64,000 bases of DNA from Streptomyces sp. DH41. Its GTDB lineage: Bacteria > Actinomycetota > Actinomycetes > Streptomycetales > Streptomycetaceae. The DNA lies in NCBI RefSeq assembly GCF_029813785.1, contig NZ_JARVKY010000032.1, positions 1-64,000 on the forward strand, in the 5' to 3' direction. How positions within the stretch are numbered: position 1 is the first letter of the stretch; every line of letters begins with the position of its first letter. Positions 11,381-21,530 of this stretch are shown one piece after another. The notes beneath the pieces are model-generated. The model searched no databases. It saw only the letters and a program-made list of their open reading frames with translations, and had not been told where the DNA came from. Both the position numbers and the translations under genes were made by a program.

Positions 11381-11656
11381 ACGGGGGCCTTCCTGTGAAG
11401 TTCACGACGGCTGGTCAGACCGTTCGACGCGGATCGACCGGGGCCGCCCCCGGTCGCGGCGCAGGGGTCTTCACATCCGAACGCCGCGCTTCATGGCCCC
11501 GAGTCCCCCCGCATTGAAGCGTGTTGACCAAGTCCCGACAACACCTGAAGCCCGACCGTGACGCGCTCCTGGCCGAGAACGCACTGGCCCACCGCCCCGA
11601 GGGCACCCCGCGTGACCGACCGGCCCCGGACCGTCTCTCCCCGGCCCTGCCAAGCG

Positions 11657-11783
11657 GCGTCCACCGGCCCCGCCAAGCGGCGTCCACCGGCCCCCGCGGC
11701 CGGTCGTCCACCAGCCCCTGCGGCCGGTCGTCCACCGGGCCCCGCGACGGGTTGTCCACAGGGTCGCCGGCCCGTCGTCCACA
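11657..11783 (+). repeat. Six DnaA-box-like 9-mers at 23-24 base spacing
   Basis: 9-mers at 11657, 11680, 11704, 11728, 11752 and 11775 read GCGTCCACC, GCGTCCACC, TCGTCCACC, TCGTCCACC, TTGTCCACA and TCGTCCACA. The fifth is a perfect Streptomyces DnaA box and the sixth differs by one base. Between boxes the sequence is a degenerate 24-base repeat rich in CGGCC and CCCCG. The rest of the 443-base gap 11381-11823 shows no credible gene; minus-strand reading gives an 8-codon repeat of low-complexity residues, which I regard as a consequence of the 24-base period. Confidence 0.7.
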
Positions 11784-11793
11784 GCCCGCCGGA

Positions 11794-11816
11794 GTGTCGG
11801 TCCTCGCCAGTAGGGT
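11794..11816 (+). promoter_or_regulatory. PafBC-like promoter giving a leaderless uvrC mRNA
   Basis: GTGTCGGTC (11794-11802), 8 bases, TAGGGT (11811-11816). This matches the RecA-NDp consensus TTGTCRGTG-N8-TANNNT at 7 of 9 upstream positions with a perfect spacer and -10. The start point expected 7 bases after the -10 falls at or next to the uvrC ATG (11824), so the transcript would be leaderless. Confidence 0.5.
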
Positions 11817-11823
11817 GTGAGTC

Positions 11824-13917
11824 ATGGCCGACCCCTCCAGCTACCGCCCCAGGCCGGGAGAGATCCCGGACTCCCCGGGGGTGTACAGGTTCCGTGACGA
11901 GCACCGCCGGGTGATCTACGTCGGAAAGGCGAAGAGCCTGCGCCAGCGCCTGGCGAACTACTTCCAGGATCTGGCGAACCTCCACCCCCGCACCCGCACC
12001 ATGGTCACCACGGCCGCGTCCGTGGAGTGGACCGTGGTGTCCACGGAGGTCGAGGCACTGCAGCTGGAGTACTCCTGGATCAAGGAGTACGACCCCCGGT
12101 TCAACGTGAAGTACCGCGACGACAAGAGCTACCCCTACCTCGCGGTGACGATGAACGAGGAGTTCCCGCGCGTACAGGTGATGCGCGGCCACAAGAAGAA
12201 GGGCGTGCGGTACTTCGGGCCGTACGGACACGCCTGGGCGATCCGCGACACGGTCGACCTCCTGCTGCGCGTCTTCCCGGTGCGCACCTGCTCCGCCGGC
12301 GTCTTCAAGAACGCCGCCCGTACCGGCCGCCCCTGCCTGCTCGGCTACATCGGCAAGTGCTCGGCGCCCTGCGTCGAGCGCATCTCCCCGGACGACCACT
12401 GGGACCTGGCCGACGAGTTCTGTGACTTCATGGCCGGGCGCACCGGCACCTATCTGCGCCGCCTGGAGCGGCAGATGGCCGAGGCGGCCGAGGAGATGGA
12501 GTACGAGCGGGCCGCGCGCCTGCGCGACGACATCGGGGCCCTCAGGAAGGCCATGGAGAAGAGCGCGGTCGTGCTCGCCGACGCGACCGACGCCGACCTG
12601 ATCGCGGTCGCCGAGGACGAGCTGGAGGCGGCCGTCCAGATCTTCCACGTGCGCGGCGGACGCGTGCGCGGCCAGCGCGGCTGGGTCACGGACAAGGTGG
12701 AGGAGATCACCACCGGCGCACTCGTCGAGCACGCCCTCCAGCAGCTGTACGGCGAGGAGACCGGCGACGCCGTCCCCAAGGAGGTCCTGGTCCCCGCCCT
12801 GCCCGACCCGGTGGAGCCGGTCCAGCAGTGGCTGACGGAGCGCCGCGGGTCGGGCGTGTCGCTGCGCATCCCGCAGCGCGGCGACAAGAAGGCGCTGATG
12901 GAGACCGTCCAGCGCAACGCCCAGCAGGCGCTCGTCCTGCACAAGACCAAGCGCGCCTCAGACCTGACGACGCGCTCGCGCGCGCTGGAGGAGATCGCCG
13001 ACGCCCTCGGCCTCGACAGTGCTCCGCTCAGGATCGAGTGCTACGACATCTCGCACCTCCAGGGCGACGACGTCGTGGCCTCCATGGTGGTCTTCGAGGA
13101 CGGACTGGCCCGGAAGAGCGAATACCGGCGCTTCCAGATCAAGGGCTTCGCCGGACAGGACGACGTCCGTTCCATGCACGAGGTCATCACCCGCCGCTTC
13201 CGCCGCTACCTCGCCGAGAAGGAGAAGACCGGCGAGTGGGCCGACGGGGAGGACGGGGCGGACGGGACGGAAGCGGGCGGCGACGGGCAGCTCATGGACG
13301 GCCCGGCGCTGAAGGACGACGACGGCCGTCCCAAGCGCTTCGCCTACCCGCCCCAGCTCGTCGTCGTCGACGGCGGACAGCCGCAGGTCGCGGCGGCCCA
13401 GCGGGCCCTGGACGAGCTCGGCATCGACGACATCGCCGTCTGCGGACTCGCCAAGCGCCTGGAGGAGGTCTGGCTGCCCCGTGAGGACGACCCGGTCGTC
13501 CTGCCCCGCACCAGCGAGGGTCTGTACCTGCTGCAGCGGGTCCGCGACGAGGCGCACCGCTTCGCTATCACCTACCAGCGCGCCAAGCGCGCCAAGCGCT
13601 TCCGTTCCAGTCCGCTGGACGACGTGCCCGGCCTGGGGGAGACCCGCAAGCAGGCGCTGATCAAGCACTTCGGCTCGGTGAAGAGGCTGCGGTCCGCGAC
13701 GATCGACCAGATCTGCGAGGTGCCCGGGATAGGCCGCAAGACGGCCGAGACCGTGGCCGTGGCGCTCGCCCAAGCCACCCCGGCCGCGCCCGCCGTGAAC
13801 ACGGCGACCGGAGAGATCATGGATGACGAGGACGGGGCACCCGAGACGACGGCGGATGCCCCGGGGGAGCCCGTGTCCGCGGGCACCCCGGATGAACGAC
13901 GGGGGCAGGAGAGATGA
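11824..13917 (+). CDS. uvrC: Excinuclease ABC subunit C
   Basis: Dual-incision endonuclease of nucleotide excision repair. The 697-aa protein has an N-terminal GIY-YIG domain (PGVYRFRDEHRRVIYVGKAKSL near residue 18), a UVR motif near 205-235, the UvrC RNase H-like domain (RIECYDISHLQG then VVVDGGQPQV, carrying the catalytic Asp residues) and a C-terminal tandem helix-hairpin-helix (DVPGLGETRKQALIKHFGSV...EVPGIGRKTAE). A Gly/Asp/Glu-rich insert around residues 470-500 is an actinobacterial feature. It heads a tightly packed operon: its TGA overlaps the rapZ ATG by 4 bases. No ribosome binding site is visible; a damage-type promoter may make the mRNA leaderless. Confidence 0.97.
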   Translation: MADPSSYRPRPGEIPDSPGVYRFRDEHRRVIYVGKAKSLRQRLANYFQDLANLHPRTRTMVTTAASVEWTVVSTEVEALQLEYSWIKEYDPRFNVKYRDDKSYPYLAVTMNEEFPRVQVMRGHKKKGVRYFGPYGHAWAIRDTVDLLLRVFPVRTCSAGVFKNAARTGRPCLLGYIGKCSAPCVERISPDDHWDLADEFCDFMAGRTGTYLRRLERQMAEAAEEMEYERAARLRDDIGALRKAMEKSAVVLADATDADLIAVAEDELEAAVQIFHVRGGRVRGQRGWVTDKVEEITTGALVEHALQQLYGEETGDAVPKEVLVPALPDPVEPVQQWLTERRGSGVSLRIPQRGDKKALMETVQRNAQQALVLHKTKRASDLTTRSRALEEIADALGLDSAPLRIECYDISHLQGDDVVASMVVFEDGLARKSEYRRFQIKGFAGQDDVRSMHEVITRRFRRYLAEKEKTGEWADGEDGADGTEAGGDGQLMDGPALKDDDGRPKRFAYPPQLVVVDGGQPQVAAAQRALDELGIDDIAVCGLAKRLEEVWLPREDDPVVLPRTSEGLYLLQRVRDEAHRFAITYQRAKRAKRFRSSPLDDVPGLGETRKQALIKHFGSVKRLRSATIDQICEVPGIGRKTAETVAVALAQATPAAPAVNTATGEIMDDEDGAPETTADAPGEPVSAGTPDERRGQER

Positions 13918-14957
13918 CCGACCACGAGGCACAACCCACGACGGAGCACGCGGCACAGCCCACAGCGGGGCGAGAACGGGCCCACGGCACGACCGGCGAG
14001 GAGGAGGCGGGCCGGCGGACGGCCGCTTCCGAACGACGCCAGGACAACGGAGCACAGGTGAGTACGGGCAAGGAAACAGCCGGGGCGCACGAGGCGGCCA
14101 TCCCCGAGCTGGTGATCATCTCCGGCATGTCCGGGGCCGGCCGCTCGACGGCCGCCAAGTGTCTGGAGGACCTGGGCTGGTTCGTCGTCGACAACCTCCC
14201 GCCCGCGCTGATCCCCACCATGGTGGAGCTCGGCGCCCGCTCGCAGGGCAACGTGGCGCGGATCGCGGTCGTCGTCGACGTCCGCGGCCGGCGCTTCTTC
14301 GACAACCTGCGCGAATCCCTCGCGGACCTCGACGCCCGCGGTGTCACCCGGCGGATCGTCTTCCTGGAGTCCTCCGACGACGCGCTGGTACGGCGCTTCG
14401 AGTCGGTGCGCCGCCCGCACCCCCTGCAGGGCGACGGCCGCATCGTCGACGGCATAGCGGCTGAGCGGGAACTGCTGCGTGAGCTGCGCGGCGACGCCGA
14501 CCTGGTGATCGACACGTCCAGCCTCAACGTGCACGAGCTGCGCGCCAAGATGGACGCCCAGTTCGCCGGCGAGGAGGAGCCCGCACTGCGGGCCACCGTC
14601 ATGTCCTTCGGCTTCAAGTACGGCCTCCCGGTCGACGCCGACCTGGTCGTGGACATGCGCTTCCTGCCCAACCCGCACTGGGTCCCGGAGCTGCGCCCCT
14701 TCACCGGCCTGAACGAGGAGGTGTCCTCGTACGTCCTCAACCAGCCCGGGGCCAAGGAGTTCCTCGACCGCTACACCGAGCTGCTCCAGATGATCGCCGC
14801 GGGCTACCGTCGGGAGGGCAAGCGCTATGTGACCGTCGCCGTCGGCTGCACCGGCGGCAAGCACCGGTCCGTGGCCATGTCGGAGAGGCTCGCCGCCCGG
14901 CTCGTCGCCGAGGGCGTGGAGACGGTGGTCGTCCACCGGGACATGGGACGGGAATGA
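13914..14957 (+). CDS. rapZ: RapZ/YvcJ-family nucleotide-binding protein
   Basis: P-loop ATP/GTPase of the RapZ (YvcJ) family. In E. coli RapZ is an RNA-binding adaptor that controls glmS via the sRNA GlmZ; in Gram-positive bacteria the role is less clear. Walker A is GMSGAGRSTAAK, and the C-terminal domain carries the conserved YVTVAVGCTGGKHRSV. The 347-aa product has an extra N-terminal stretch of about 50-60 polar residues (many His, Thr, Glu) that the family lacks. A GTG at 14058 would start right before the conserved core, but the ATG at 13914 gives the 4-base ATGA overlap with uvrC, so I keep it with caution. The uvrC-rapZ-yvcK-whiA order is the classic actinobacterial arrangement. Confidence 0.92.
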   Translation: MTDHEAQPTTEHAAQPTAGRERAHGTTGEEEAGRRTAASERRQDNGAQVSTGKETAGAHEAAIPELVIISGMSGAGRSTAAKCLEDLGWFVVDNLPPALIPTMVELGARSQGNVARIAVVVDVRGRRFFDNLRESLADLDARGVTRRIVFLESSDDALVRRFESVRRPHPLQGDGRIVDGIAAERELLRELRGDADLVIDTSSLNVHELRAKMDAQFAGEEEPALRATVMSFGFKYGLPVDADLVVDMRFLPNPHWVPELRPFTGLNEEVSSYVLNQPGAKEFLDRYTELLQMIAAGYRREGKRYVTVAVGCTGGKHRSVAMSERLAARLVAEGVETVVVHRDMGRE

Positions 14958-16045
14958 CAGGACGTACTCCGCGGCTGAGCAGGCTGCGCCGGGTGGTGCC
15001 CGAGGGGCGCGGCGGCAGACCCGCCGAGGCCCGTGCCGCCCGGCCCGAACAGGCGCGCGGCGGCAAGCCGCGCCGCCGGGGCACCCAGCCCAAGGTCGTC
15101 GCCCTCGGCGGCGGCATGGGCCTGTCCGCCTCGCTCGCCGCACTGCGCCGGATCACCGGCGACCTCACCGCCGTCGTCACCGTGGCCGACGACGGCGGTT
15201 CCAGCGGGCGCCTGCGCGACGAGCTGGGCGTCCTGCCGCCCGGCGACCTGCGCAAGGCGCTGGCCGCGCTGTGCGGCGACGACGACTGGGGCCAGACCTG
15301 GGCCCGCGTCATCCAGCACCGCTTCCAGTCCCAGGGCGAACTGCACGAACACGCGGTCGGCAATCTGCTGATCGTCGCCCTGTGGGAGCAGCTCGGGGAC
15401 CACGTCCAGGCCCTCGACCTGGTGGGCAAGCTGCTCGGCGCGCATGGGCGCGTGCTGCCCATGTCCGCCGTGCCGCTGGAGCTCCAGGCCCTGGTCAGGG
15501 GGCACGACGTGGACCGGCCCGACGAGGTGGACACCGTGCGCGGGCAGGCGACCGTGGCGCTCACGCCCGGCGAGGTGCAGTCCGTGCACCTGGTGCCGAA
15601 CGACCCGCCCGCCGTCCCCGAGGCGGTCGACGCCGTCCTGGACGCGGACTGGGTGGTGCTCGGTCCCGGCTCCTGGTTCTCCTCGGTCATCCCGCACCTG
15701 CTCGTGCCCGATCTGCTGGACGCGCTCGTCGAGACGAAGGCCCGCCGGGTGCTCTCCCTGAACCTCGCTCCGCAACCCGGAGAAACCGAGGGCTTCTCCC
15801 CGCAGCGTCATTTGGAGGTTTTGGGACGACACGCCCCTAAACTCGCCCTGGACGTGGTGCTGGCCGACGAGGCCGCCGTGCCCGACCGTGACTCGCTCGC
15901 CGACGCCGCGAAACGGTTCGGCGCCGCGGTCGAACTGGCTCCGGTCGCCCGGACCGACGGGACCCCGAGGCACGACCCGGAGCTGCTGGCCGCCGCGTAC
16001 GACCGTATTTTTCGGATGCATGGAAGGATCGGCCCATGGCGATGA
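14954..16045 (+). CDS. yvcK: YvcK/GlmR-like (CofD-fold) protein
   Basis: CofD-fold protein of the YvcK/GlmR family, a UDP-sugar-binding regulator of cell-wall precursor supply (GlmS stimulation in Bacillus, CuvA in mycobacteria). The 363-aa protein has an Arg/Gly-rich N-terminal 45 residues and then KVVALGGGMGLSASLAALRR, VVTVADDGGSSGRLRDELG and PPGDLRKALAAL, which define the family, and VLGPGSWFSSVIPHLL in the C-terminal half. ATGA overlap with rapZ; the start of whiA overlaps its last 10 bases. It is not the F420 pathway CofD, whose genes are absent here. Confidence 0.93.
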   Translation: MTGRTPRLSRLRRVVPEGRGGRPAEARAARPEQARGGKPRRRGTQPKVVALGGGMGLSASLAALRRITGDLTAVVTVADDGGSSGRLRDELGVLPPGDLRKALAALCGDDDWGQTWARVIQHRFQSQGELHEHAVGNLLIVALWEQLGDHVQALDLVGKLLGAHGRVLPMSAVPLELQALVRGHDVDRPDEVDTVRGQATVALTPGEVQSVHLVPNDPPAVPEAVDAVLDADWVVLGPGSWFSSVIPHLLVPDLLDALVETKARRVLSLNLAPQPGETEGFSPQRHLEVLGRHAPKLALDVVLADEAAVPDRDSLADAAKRFGAAVELAPVARTDGTPRHDPELLAAAYDRIFRMHGRIGPWR

Positions 16046-17025
16046 CGGCAGCGGTGAAGGATGAGATCTCCCGGCTCCCCGTCACCCGGACCTGCTGCAG
16101 AAAGGCGGAGGTCTCCGCCCTTCTGCGGTTCGCCGGCGGCCTCCACCTGGTGAGCGGGCGCATTGTGATCGAGGCGGAGCTGGACGTCGCGAGGGCGGCC
16201 CGGCGGCTCAAGCAGGACATTCTGGAGATCTTCGGACACAGTTCCGAACTGATCGTGATGGCGCCGGGCGGGCTGCGCCGCGGCTCGCGTTTCGTCGTCC
16301 GGGTGGTCGCGGGCGGTGACCAGCTCGCCCGCCAGACCGGCCTGGTGGACGGCCGGGGCCGCCCGATCCGCGGCCTGCCGCCGCAGGTGGTCTCGGGGGC
16401 CACCTGCGACGCCGAGGCAGCCTGGCGCGGGGCCTTCCTGGCGCACGGCTCCCTCACCGAGCCGGGCCGCTCCTCCTCCCTGGAGGTGACCTGCCCGGGC
16501 CCCGAGGCGGCACTCGCCCTGGTCGGCGCCGCCCGCCGGCTGTCGATCCCCGCCAAGGCGCGCGAGGTGCGCGGTGTGGACCGGGTCGTCGTCCGTGACG
16601 GCGACGCGATCGGCGCCCTGCTCACCCGGCTCGGCGCCCACGACGCGGTGCTGGCCTGGGAAGAGCGGCGGCTGCGGCGGGAGGTCCGTGCCACCGCCAA
16701 CCGTCTCGCCAACTTCGACGACGCCAACCTGCGCCGCTCGGCCCGCGCGGCCGTCGCCGCCGGTGCCCGGGTCCAGCGTGCCCTGGAGATCCTCGCCGAC
16801 GACGTGCCCGAGCACCTCGCCGCCGCGGGCCGGCTCCGCATGGAGCACAAGCAGGCGTCCCTGGAGGAGCTGGGCGCCCTCGCCGACCCCCCGCTGACCA
16901 AGGACGCCGTCGCGGGCCGCATCCGCCGTCTGCTGGCCATGGCCGACAAGCGGGCCTCGGACCTCGGCATCCCCGGTACGGACGCCAATCTCAGCGAGGA
17001 GCTGGAGGACAACCTCGTCGGCTGA
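16036..17025 (+). CDS. whiA: Sporulation regulator WhiA
   Basis: DNA-binding regulator needed, with WhiB, to stop aerial growth and start sporulation septation in Streptomyces (for example activating ftsZ and repressing filP). The 329-aa protein has the degenerate LAGLIDADG homing-endonuclease-like N-terminal domain (MTAAVKDEISRLPVTRTCCRKAEVSALLRFAGGLHL is the family start; quoted here only as landmarks around residues 3-38) and a C-terminal helix-turn-helix near residues 275-320 (SLEELGALADPPLTKDAVAGR). It ends the uvrC operon, overlapping yvcK by 10 bases, and is followed by a hairpin. In S. coelicolor whiA also has its own developmental promoter; I could not place one here. Confidence 0.96.
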   Translation: MAMTAAVKDEISRLPVTRTCCRKAEVSALLRFAGGLHLVSGRIVIEAELDVARAARRLKQDILEIFGHSSELIVMAPGGLRRGSRFVVRVVAGGDQLARQTGLVDGRGRPIRGLPPQVVSGATCDAEAAWRGAFLAHGSLTEPGRSSSLEVTCPGPEAALALVGAARRLSIPAKAREVRGVDRVVVRDGDAIGALLTRLGAHDAVLAWEERRLRREVRATANRLANFDDANLRRSARAAVAAGARVQRALEILADDVPEHLAAAGRLRMEHKQASLEELGALADPPLTKDAVAGRIRRLLAMADKRASDLGIPGTDANLSEELEDNLVG

Positions 17026-17153
17026 CCCCGTCGGCTGACTCCGTTGCCCGGCCCGGTCGGCCCACATCCTCGCCCGGCCCGGTCGGCCCACCTCCTCGCC
17101 CCGCCCAGTCGGCCGGCCGAACGCGCGCCGCCCCGTCGCACACGGGCCGTAAC

Positions 17154-17194
17154 AAGCCGGTGCGGGCGCCCACTTGGGTGACCGGCACCGGCTT
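17154..17194 (+). terminator. Terminator after whiA
   Basis: AAGCCGGTGC (17154-17163) pairs with GCACCGGCTT (17185-17194). Before it, 17040-17115 holds three degenerate copies of a unit containing CCCGGTCGGCCCAC. Nothing else is seen between whiA and the next gene. Confidence 0.7.
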
Positions 17195-17306
17195 TCGCGT
17201 GTCCTTGCGGCGCTCTTGACTCGATCATGAGCTGTCATGAGCCTGGCATCTGTTCGCTGCTGTGGCGAACCCAGGCCTGTCGGACAGGCCTCTCCTAGGG
17301 GGGTTC

Positions 17307-20261
17307 ATGAGACGAAGAGCGAGATCGATCCTCGCCGTCGGCGCGCTCCTGATCGGCGGAGCGAGCTTCGCACCCATCGCCCAGGCACAGCCCGTCGGCT
17401 CCGCGACCGCGGACGCCGACGAGGTGAAGGTCTTCCGCACCGACGTGACCCAGGAGCAGGTACCCCTGCTGCTGGCCGCCGGCCAGGACGGCCACGAACT
17501 CGGTGAGCAGGTCCCCGACAAGGGCACGGCCACCGTCGAGGTCTACCTCACCGACCAGCAGGCCGGGAAACTGGAGAAACAGGGACTCGACCTCACCGAG
17601 CACACCCTCTCCACCCGGGCCGAGAAACGCGTGAAGAACGCCGCCGACGGCGTCTTCCGCCCGTACAGCGGCAGCGGCGGCCTCAGGGAGGAGATCCTCC
17701 GCACCGCGCAGGAGAACCCCCGCCTCACCAAGGTCGTCTCCATCGGCAAGACGGTGAACGGCCAGGACATCCTCGCGCTCAAGCTCACCAAGAACGCGAA
17801 GAAGTCGAAGGACGGCTCCAAGCCCTCCGTCCTCTACATGTCCAACCAGCACGCGCGCGAGTGGATCACCCCGGAGATGACCCGGCGGCTGATGCACCAC
17901 TACCTGGACAAGTACGACGAGGACCGGCGGATCAAGAAGCTGGTCGACTCCACCGAACTGTGGTTCCTCCTGTCGGCCAACCCCGACGGCTACGACTACA
18001 CGTTCGAGGACACCGACAACCGCCTGTGGCGCAAGAACCTGCGCGACGTCAACGGCGACGGCACCATCAGCACCGGCGACGGCGTCGACCTCAACCGCAA
18101 CTTCGCGTACAAGTGGGGTTACGACGACGAGGGCTCGTCCCCCAACCCCACCAGCCAGACCTACCGCGGTGACGGCCCGAACTCCGAGCCCGAGACCAAG
18201 GCCCTGGACGCCTTCCAGAAGCGGATCGGCTTCACGTACGGCATCAACTACCACTCCGCCGCCGAACTGCTCCTCTACGGGGTCGGCTGGCAGGTGGCCA
18301 CGGACACCCCGGACGACGTCCTCTACGAGGCGCTCGCCGGCACGCCCGAGAATTCCGCGATCCCCGGCTACCACCCGCAGGTCTCCTCGGAGCTGTACAC
18401 CACCAACGGCGAGGCGGACGGCCACGCGGCCAACGTCAACGGCATGGCGATGTTCACCCCGGAGATGTCGACCTGCCAGACCATCTCCGAGCAGGATCCC
18501 GGCGACGAGTGGAACGCGGGCGACTGCCAGTCGGGCTTCAACTTCCCCGACGACGAGAAACTGATCCAGCGGGAGTTCGCCAAGAACATCCCCTTCGCGC
18601 TCTCCGTCGCCGAGAGCGCCGCCCACCCCGACCGGCCGTCCTCCGCGGTCGGCCTGGAGGCCGCCGACTTCACCCCGGCCCCCTTCACCACCTCCTACTC
18701 GCGCGGCGCCGACCAGGAGGTCTCCGTAGTCGTACGCAAGTCCGTGCGCGACAAGGAGCTGAAGTACCGCGTCAACGGCGGACGCGTCCACGACATGAAG
18801 CTGCGGCCCTGGCGCGGCGGTGAGACGTACGGCGGCGAGGACAACCTCTACTTCGACGAGTACCGCGCCAAGGTCAAGGACGGCGACCGCGGTGACCGGG
18901 TCGAGGTCTGGTTCAGCGGCGAGACGAAGCAGGGCAGGCGGACCGAGAGCGAGCACTTCACCTACACGATCGCCGAGCGGCCCCGCGCGGACGTCCTCGT
19001 CGTCGCCGAGGAGGGCGCCGAGGCCACGCAGGCACAGACGTACGTGGACGCCCTCAAGGCCAACGGCCACCGGGCGGCCGTCTGGGACGTCGCCACGCAG
19101 GGCGCGCCCGACGCGCTCGGCGTCCTCGGCCACTTCCACACGGTCGTCCACCACACCGGCGCCGCGGTGCCCGGCAACGCCACCCAGCTCCAGCTGCGCG
19201 CCTTCCTCAACGAGGGCGGCAGGCTGATCGAGGCGGGCGAGCGGGCCGGCGGCAGCGTCGACCTCGGCGGCGGCAACATGTCCGACGACTTCAGCCAGTA
19301 CTACCTGGGCGCCTACACCCGTACGTCGACCCCCGGGGCCACCGGATTCACCGGCTCCGGCAAGCTCGCCGGGACCGCCGGCACGCTCGGCGACGCCCCC
19401 GGCAACCCGCTGGACGCCGCCGGCACCTACAGCGTGACCTCGGACGAGCTGCCCGCCGAGACCTACCCGCAGTTCGCGAGCGAGGGCGCCGGGAAGTTCC
19501 CGGGGGCGGTCAACCCGTACGGTCCGTACGCGGGGGAGTGGATGGCCGCCGCCGTCCACACCGACGACGCGTACAAGCGGCTCACCCGCACCATCGACCT
19601 CACCGGCGTCAGCGCCGCCGACCGGCCCACGCTCCGCACCCAGCTGCTGTGGGACACCGAGAGCGGCTACGACCACGCCCTGGTCGAGGCGCACACCACC
19701 GGCGCCGACGACTGGACCACGCTCCCCGAGACGGGCGGCGCCACCGGCACGGCCGTACCGGCGGAGTGCGCGGCCGGGTTCTACCTGGGCGAGCACCCCT
19801 GGCTGGAGCACTACCTGACCCTGTCCGACGACGGCTGCGCCGCGACCGGCACGACCGGGCGGTGGAACAGCCTCACCGGCTCCTCCGGGGGCTGGCGGCA
19901 GGCCGAGTTCGACCTGAGCGCCTACGCCGGGAAGTCCGTCGAGGTCTCGATCGCCTACGTCACCGACCCCGGCAGCGGCGGACGCGGCGTCCTCGCCGAC
20001 GAGGCGTCACTCGTCGTCGGCGGTACGGCGACCGGGACCGAGGGCTTCGAGACCGCGCTCGGCGCCTGGCAGGTCTCCGGGCCGCCCGCGGGCAGCCCCG
20101 CCGTGCTGAAGGACTGGACCCGCACCGGGACCCTCTTCCAGACGTACGGCGCCGTCACCACGGACGACACGGTCCTGCTGGGCTTCGGCCTGGAGCACCT
20201 GACCGAACCGGCCGCCCGGGCGGCTCTGCTCCGGCAGGCGCTGCGTGCCCTGGACGAGTGA
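17307..20261 (+). CDS. Secreted M14 zinc carboxypeptidase, multidomain
   Basis: Large (984 aa) exported metallocarboxypeptidase. The N-terminal signal peptide (RRRARSILAVGALLIGGASF, cleaved near AQAQP) is followed by a propeptide-like region, then the M14 catalytic domain: NQHAREWITPEM near residue 180 supplies the HxxE zinc ligands, NPDGYDYTFEDTDNRLWRKN the substrate-binding Arg/Asn block, NYHSAAELLLYG near 314 the third zinc His, and MAMFTPEMSTC near 385 the catalytic Glu. After about residue 480 come an extra domain that looks like a glutamine-amidotransferase-like fold (DVLVVAEEGAEATQAQTYVD) and a C-terminal beta domain like those of secreted immune-inhibitor-A peptidases. ATG 17307 sits behind a G-rich ribosome binding site. 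It probably digests external peptides; it lies alone between two hairpins. Confidence 0.92.
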   Translation: MRRRARSILAVGALLIGGASFAPIAQAQPVGSATADADEVKVFRTDVTQEQVPLLLAAGQDGHELGEQVPDKGTATVEVYLTDQQAGKLEKQGLDLTEHTLSTRAEKRVKNAADGVFRPYSGSGGLREEILRTAQENPRLTKVVSIGKTVNGQDILALKLTKNAKKSKDGSKPSVLYMSNQHAREWITPEMTRRLMHHYLDKYDEDRRIKKLVDSTELWFLLSANPDGYDYTFEDTDNRLWRKNLRDVNGDGTISTGDGVDLNRNFAYKWGYDDEGSSPNPTSQTYRGDGPNSEPETKALDAFQKRIGFTYGINYHSAAELLLYGVGWQVATDTPDDVLYEALAGTPENSAIPGYHPQVSSELYTTNGEADGHAANVNGMAMFTPEMSTCQTISEQDPGDEWNAGDCQSGFNFPDDEKLIQREFAKNIPFALSVAESAAHPDRPSSAVGLEAADFTPAPFTTSYSRGADQEVSVVVRKSVRDKELKYRVNGGRVHDMKLRPWRGGETYGGEDNLYFDEYRAKVKDGDRGDRVEVWFSGETKQGRRTESEHFTYTIAERPRADVLVVAEEGAEATQAQTYVDALKANGHRAAVWDVATQGAPDALGVLGHFHTVVHHTGAAVPGNATQLQLRAFLNEGGRLIEAGERAGGSVDLGGGNMSDDFSQYYLGAYTRTSTPGATGFTGSGKLAGTAGTLGDAPGNPLDAAGTYSVTSDELPAETYPQFASEGAGKFPGAVNPYGPYAGEWMAAAVHTDDAYKRLTRTIDLTGVSAADRPTLRTQLLWDTESGYDHALVEAHTTGADDWTTLPETGGATGTAVPAECAAGFYLGEHPWLEHYLTLSDDGCAATGTTGRWNSLTGSSGGWRQAEFDLSAYAGKSVEVSIAYVTDPGSGGRGVLADEASLVVGGTATGTEGFETALGAWQVSGPPAGSPAVLKDWTRTGTLFQTYGAVTTDDTVLLGFGLEHLTEPAARAALLRQALRALDE

Positions 20262-20323
20262 ATCCGGGCCTGCCGGGGACTGACACGGTGTAGCGAAATC
20301 GGGTGACCGGTCCCCGTGGCCCA

Positions 20324-20361
20324 GGGCGGTCCGTACCCCTACTGGCGGGTACGGACCGCCC
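20324..20361 (+). terminator. Strong hairpin upstream of gap
   Basis: 15-bp perfect stem (GGGCGGTCCGTACCC at 20324-20338 with GGGTACGGACCGCCC at 20347-20361), 8-base loop, 63 bases after the carboxypeptidase stop. Probably the carboxypeptidase terminator, isolating it from gap. Confidence 0.75.
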
Positions 20362-20408
20362 TGCCGGGTATGGGGCGTCTCGATGTCACCCCCGACGCCT
20401 CGGAGAGG

Positions 20409-20414
20409 TAGGGT
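20409..20414 (+). promoter_or_regulatory. Candidate -10 of the gap promoter
   Basis: TAGGGT, a good HrdB-type -10, 75 bases before the gap start. No clear -35 at 17-18 bases upstream, so only the -10 is offered. Confidence 0.4.
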
Positions 20415-20488
20415 CGGAGGTGGTCGGGGACATCCCAAATACAGCTCGCCGGCACATCGGGCCGGCGTACCAACGAGGAGATCGGTTC

Positions 20489-21496
<1,008 letters not shown>

Positions 21497-21530
21497 TCGA
21501 CTCGGACTCAGCAGGCACCGCGATGCGGTG

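Noticed and set aside
11415..11825. 136-codon minus-strand frame with an 8-residue repeat (VDDRPRGP type)
   Set aside because: The repeat follows from the 24-base DNA period, the start lies inside uvrC's promoter, and there is no ribosome binding site.
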